Shown here: piece after piece, positions 5,701 to 7,564 of the stretch
Layout of the letters: each line of letters begins with the position of its first letter
How positions within the stretch are numbered: position 1 is the stretch's first letter
Assembly: GCA_943324725.2 (NCBI GenBank)
Contig: CALPMR020000144.1
Location: 1-7,564, forward strand
DNA: 7,564 bases
Direction of reading: 5' to 3'
From: Bordetella parapertussis
GTDB lineage: Bacteria > Cyanobacteriota > Cyanobacteriia > PCC-6307 > Cyanobiaceae
Notes under the pieces: generated by a model
What the model saw: only the letters and a program-made list of their open reading frames with translations
What the model was told of the DNA's origin: nothing
The model's database searches: none
Position numbers and translations under genes: made by a program

Positions 5701-7563
5701 ATCGTTCTTGACATTTAGATTGCTGACGAGTCCAGAGCCACCGGTGTTGTAGGTGCGCAGGTCGAAAACAACCTCGCCGTTGACAACTGGTCCGCCGAAG
5801 ACTTTCTGCTTCAGCCCATAGATGGTGTTGATCCAGCTTGAAATTGTGTTATAAGTTTTATACCCTGATGTGTATGCTGCTGACACGTTGCTCAGTAGCG
5901 CAGCGCCGCCGATATCGGGAATACTGGTGCCACCCAGGCTAATTCCCGAGCCATTCGCAAAGCCGAAATCTGGAGAGAGAAGGCGATTGTAGAAGTCGAA
6001 ACCGCCCCAAGTGCTGATCGAAGAGAGATCGATGTTGCCGATCGCTTCGATGCCGCCAAACAGTTGGGAGATTGTGTTTGTCTCGCCCGTGAACGTCTTG
6101 CTTGCTTCTTTGAGAGCCAGGTCTGCAAGATTGCTGCCGGTGTCATTCCAGAAGTAGGTGTAATCGCTGAAGGGGATTGTGACATCCGCTTCAAACTTGG
6201 CATCTGGTTTCAGGAAGTTATAGGGAAATTCTTGCCAGTTTTGGTCGCTTCCTTGCCCTGAGAACCACTTTAGTTGCTGTTCGCCACTGAAGAGGCCGCC
6301 TGCCCCATTGCCGGCGATCAGGGTTGAAAACGTCGCGGGAGTGCGATTTTCACCTATAAGGGCTATGTTGCGGGCTCGGAAATCTTCCAGCTGACTTTTG
6401 AATGTTTGGCTCCAGGAACTGCTGTTTGGATCCGTAAGTTCAGAACTGCTGCCGCCAAGCCAGGAGGGAAGTACATAATTTGGGTCACGCAGCCTCTTGT
6501 CTTCGAGGAACAAATTGGCCAGTGTGGCCATAGAATAGTTGTGTTGTTTTTGGAACCACTGGCGGCCGTCTTCTGGATTTTGTTCGGTTTTGAGTTGAAA
6601 CCAGGTGAAAGCTGGATCCCAGGTGAGCAATAGACCATCTTGAAGATATTTCGCATAGGCTTCTTCTTCTTTGCCATCGAGATAGAGCTTCTCGGCATCG
6701 TTGTATATCGCTTCTAATTTCAACTGAAAATCGCTTGCTGTGATTCCTGGGTTGCTGTGGGCTATTGCGTAGTAGGCATCCATGTAGAGGTCGTGACTGC
6801 CCAGCGGAGCATCAAATCCCATAAGGGAGTCGGTGTGGATGGCAATCACCTGACCAGCGTCGCCATTGGAGAGCCGCTTTTGGGGTGCCCAGGTTTCAAA
6901 CATGGGCCCGGCGGCATCCATCGCCACGATGGTTGCCACTTCCTGGCCTTTGCCTACGTAGGCAAGCGGGTTTTTCTTGACGTCGTCTTGCACTCCCTGC
7001 CCGGCAATGCCCATTACCTGACCGCCGAGTGAATGCCCCAATAGCGTTACCTTACCGGGATCTATCCCCTGCTGCTTGATGTAGTCGGCAATCGCACGCC
7101 CTGCTGCGGGTACATGCTCTTCTGCAACTTTGGCGTAGGACGCATAGGAGGTGCCACCACTGCCGATGGCACTGAAGTTGCCCCAGTCGGCCAGCACAAC
7201 ATTGGCCTGAATGATACCGTCTTCGTCGCGGAACGCTTCTTGAACGGAGAGCGCAAGAACCTGGTCATCGCCATAGAAGGCTTGCCACTGGAGCAGATCA
7301 TTTGCATTCAGTTTCCAATCCGTTGCTTCGGTTGAAATGTTTGGCAACTTCCCTTTCAACCACTGATCACCTGATCCACCTGTAAATCCATGGGTGATAA
7401 TAAAGATGGGTAGATCCAGATTCAGTTCGGTCTGGCTGATGGGCGTGCGCTCACCGTTATCATCCAAAACATGGAACCAGACATCTCCTTTGCTGGTTGA
7501 CACCCTGCTGTTGGCTCCTCCCAGAATAGGCATTACCTCAAGTTGGGTGGTCGCTTCATTGTT
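2755..7563 (-). CDS. Giant multidomain lipase-like exoprotein (pancreatic-lipase-like, Calx-beta-like, DUF4114-like); 5' end probably incomplete
   Basis: From ATG 7533 the product is 1592 residues, but the frame stays open to the window edge (NNEATTQLEV before that Met) and the GAGG upstream is too close to be a good ribosome site, so the true start may lie outside. Residues ~16-262 match the pancreatic-lipase family: HGF (48-50), VVLADWG (112-118), GHSLGG with nucleophile Ser168, MDAAGPMF with Asp206, and AIHTD...LGSHDLY with His247. Likely reaction: carboxylic or phospholipid ester hydrolysis. Residues ~585-700 resemble a carboxypeptidase-regulatory-like module (TDATGSFSLSKLP), then an EF-hand-like stretch (NRDGILDYRD) and LTTLKYA. 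Residues ~1015-1118 are Calx-beta-like (EGVDYAV, SFAPGASE), ~1160-1200 RTX-like (GQDGRKDFFVI, IENFNPSDGD), and ~1440-1592 DUF4114-like (GFEDQFG, DWDFDDV). Residues 263-585 and 700-1000 are unassigned. There is no Cys and no visible signal peptide, fitting type I export (inference). Confidence 0.88.
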   Translation of the reverse strand, partial: NNEATTQLEVMPILGGANSRVSTSKGDVWFHVLDDNGERTPISQTELNLDLPIFIITHGFTGGSGDQWLKGKLPNISTEATDWKLNANDLLQWQAFYGDDQVLALSVQEAFRDEDGIIQANVVLADWGNFSAIGSGGTSYASYAKVAEEHVPAAGRAIADYIKQQGIDPGKVTLLGHSLGGQVMGIAGQGVQDDVKKNPLAYVGKGQEVATIVAMDAAGPMFETWAPQKRLSNGDAGQVIAIHTDSLMGFDAPLGSHDLYMDAYYAIAHSNPGITASDFQLKLEAIYNDAEKLYLDGKEEEAYAKYLQDGLLLTWDPAFTWFQLKTEQNPEDGRQWFQKQHNYSMATLANLFLEDKRLRDPNYVLPSWLGGSSSELTDPNSSSWSQTFKSQLEDFRARNIALIGENRTPATFSTLIAGNGAGGLFSGEQQLKWFSGQGSDQNWQEFPYNFLKPDAKFEADVTIPFSDYTYFWNDTGSNLADLALKEASKTFTGETNTISQLFGGIEAIGNIDLSSISTWGGFDFYNRLLSPDFGFANGSGISLGGTSIPDIGGAALLSNVSAAYTSGYKTYNTISSWINTIYGLKQKVFGGPVVNGEVVFDLRTYNTGGSGLVSNLNVKNDQEEASATTDATGSFSLSKLPDPKTIGNRDGILDYRDGLVIAGARGDNDSIGVLDSISGSNYGFPLVGLPGGNITLLTTLKYATLLRWTPASSLLGQELSPDLITQLFAQIIKDVPRAFLDDSFNPYAAISSKDAAERQAGVDSLAFAYEHLAVIKVITELLKASSSSSSEPGGFGLIYGNNSTDDLALWGRNSNDPLDPSGVDRAELVAFTAYGLAIQQSFTAERPFDPGNAEHLREVLGNLLTNYPTEAILNGQSEAFKQQFALAQQPEGSDGRDAARKIVSDNIERLVGSTLTNLSSGLSIINGVLQDRFRDAAELSEAIPAVGTQLLIPTMAGPKRFMADTLSKELVTLAQQFQGSEAFQQVFEDLLFTPLTIDDPQRASTFLLSLTTEAGQSVSAINPNDAIARFSVKITDAEGNPQPAPDYGLALRFRLGGNAVEGVDYAVGDNLQYRLLSFAPGASEAMIELPINPEALRHGNAVLQLELLSADSGYGVDANRAVASVVLGPNATGIDKLTGLRAAFVPHALITSEANKDEEAVLTATADQKNAILRGQDGRKDFFVIGGSYQGLPHIENFNPSDGDQVLIDAAVWADNTEITLSREQLGQVVNTYAGYVFDLLSGRPLALISQYNSTTGDRAWTGLSSDSRAPYFDLAPADKSAGVAITGRGFVRGSAAEIVLASDINTLLNTDNALELIAINKFGGSQVVMTLAGMAAGLPDGFNGNRSQTGFIGRINDNAEEYSFALRNLATGAITKLQAQKPPASQTPTNLAFLLTDQQGNTIATVSTFSNADGSKPQILTEELSSAKFGTDPVIGISLTDLGTGLTDASRTLHVQFNVFREAAYDNRLGLYLADRQTLAALDALTGQPIDSSPAMALKGHPTPAAWLGPTIAKGASVIEATIAVPDAADANSIILLPYLVAGDSLQTVILPASTLNPDQQSHLRFLGLNTYGFEDQFGAGIDWDFDDVIAKVNSIELTMA
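5194..5208. repeat. Trinucleotide run (GCT)5 encoding a serine tract
   Basis: Five GCT units on the plus strand read as AGC serine codons in the lipase-like gene, part of the six-serine tract at residues 775-780 (KASSSSSSEPGG). It probably marks a flexible linker between a helical segment and the next region, and could vary in length by replication slippage without a frameshift. Confidence 0.6.
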
Positions 7564-7564
7564 G

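Noticed and set aside
1..7564. HIP1-like octamers, tRNA/rRNA genes, CRISPR repeats, insertion sequences
   Set aside because: CGATCG cores occur a few times but I saw no exact GCGATCGC octamer. No cloverleaf, direct-repeat array, transposase or terminal inverted repeat was found.

Overview
The window holds three protein-coding genes and nothing RNA-like, CRISPR-like or transposon-like. Moderately high GC, weak or absent Shine-Dalgarno sequences, and large secreted-type proteins with calcium-associated modules (Calx-beta-like, RTX-like, DUF4114-like), together with a degenerate LuxR-type regulator, suggest a picocyanobacterium of the Synechococcus/Cyanobium kind. That assignment is an inference from protein style, not from a marker gene.

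Layout: (1) 1-1794, minus strand: the first 598 residues of a large protein whose 3' end lies outside the window. It has no signal peptide, and its first ~170 residues look like a BNR/beta-propeller-like exoprotein start. (2) 1795-1969: an AT-rich divergent intergenic region with a perfect 9-bp hyphenated inverted repeat and a short palindrome next to the regulator start. (3) 1970-2758, plus strand: a 262-residue LuxR/NarL-type DNA-binding regulator with a degenerate receiver domain. (4) 2755 to about 7563, minus strand: a giant protein of at least 1592 residues with no cysteine. It begins with a pancreatic-lipase-like alpha/beta hydrolase domain and continues through an uncharacterised middle, a carboxypeptidase-regulatory-like module, a Calx-beta-like domain, an RTX-like segment and a C-terminal DUF4114-like domain. 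It overlaps the regulator tail to tail by 4 bp (shared CTAG), and its 5' end probably extends past the window.

How they may work together (inference): two large proteins that look exported without a classical signal peptide, as in type I secretion, flank one transcription factor. The regulator is divergent from one and convergent with the other, so the simplest model is a local regulator controlling one or both exoproteins through the shared intergenic region. The lipase-like protein could be a calcium-stabilised extracellular ester hydrolase or a surface protein. No secretion machinery is visible here to confirm the export route.

The most notable observations are the lipase mosaic with a one-residue displacement of its candidate catalytic His, the inverted repeat in the divergent promoter region, and a sharp base-composition drop near position 300 inside the partial gene that coincides with a GC palindrome.
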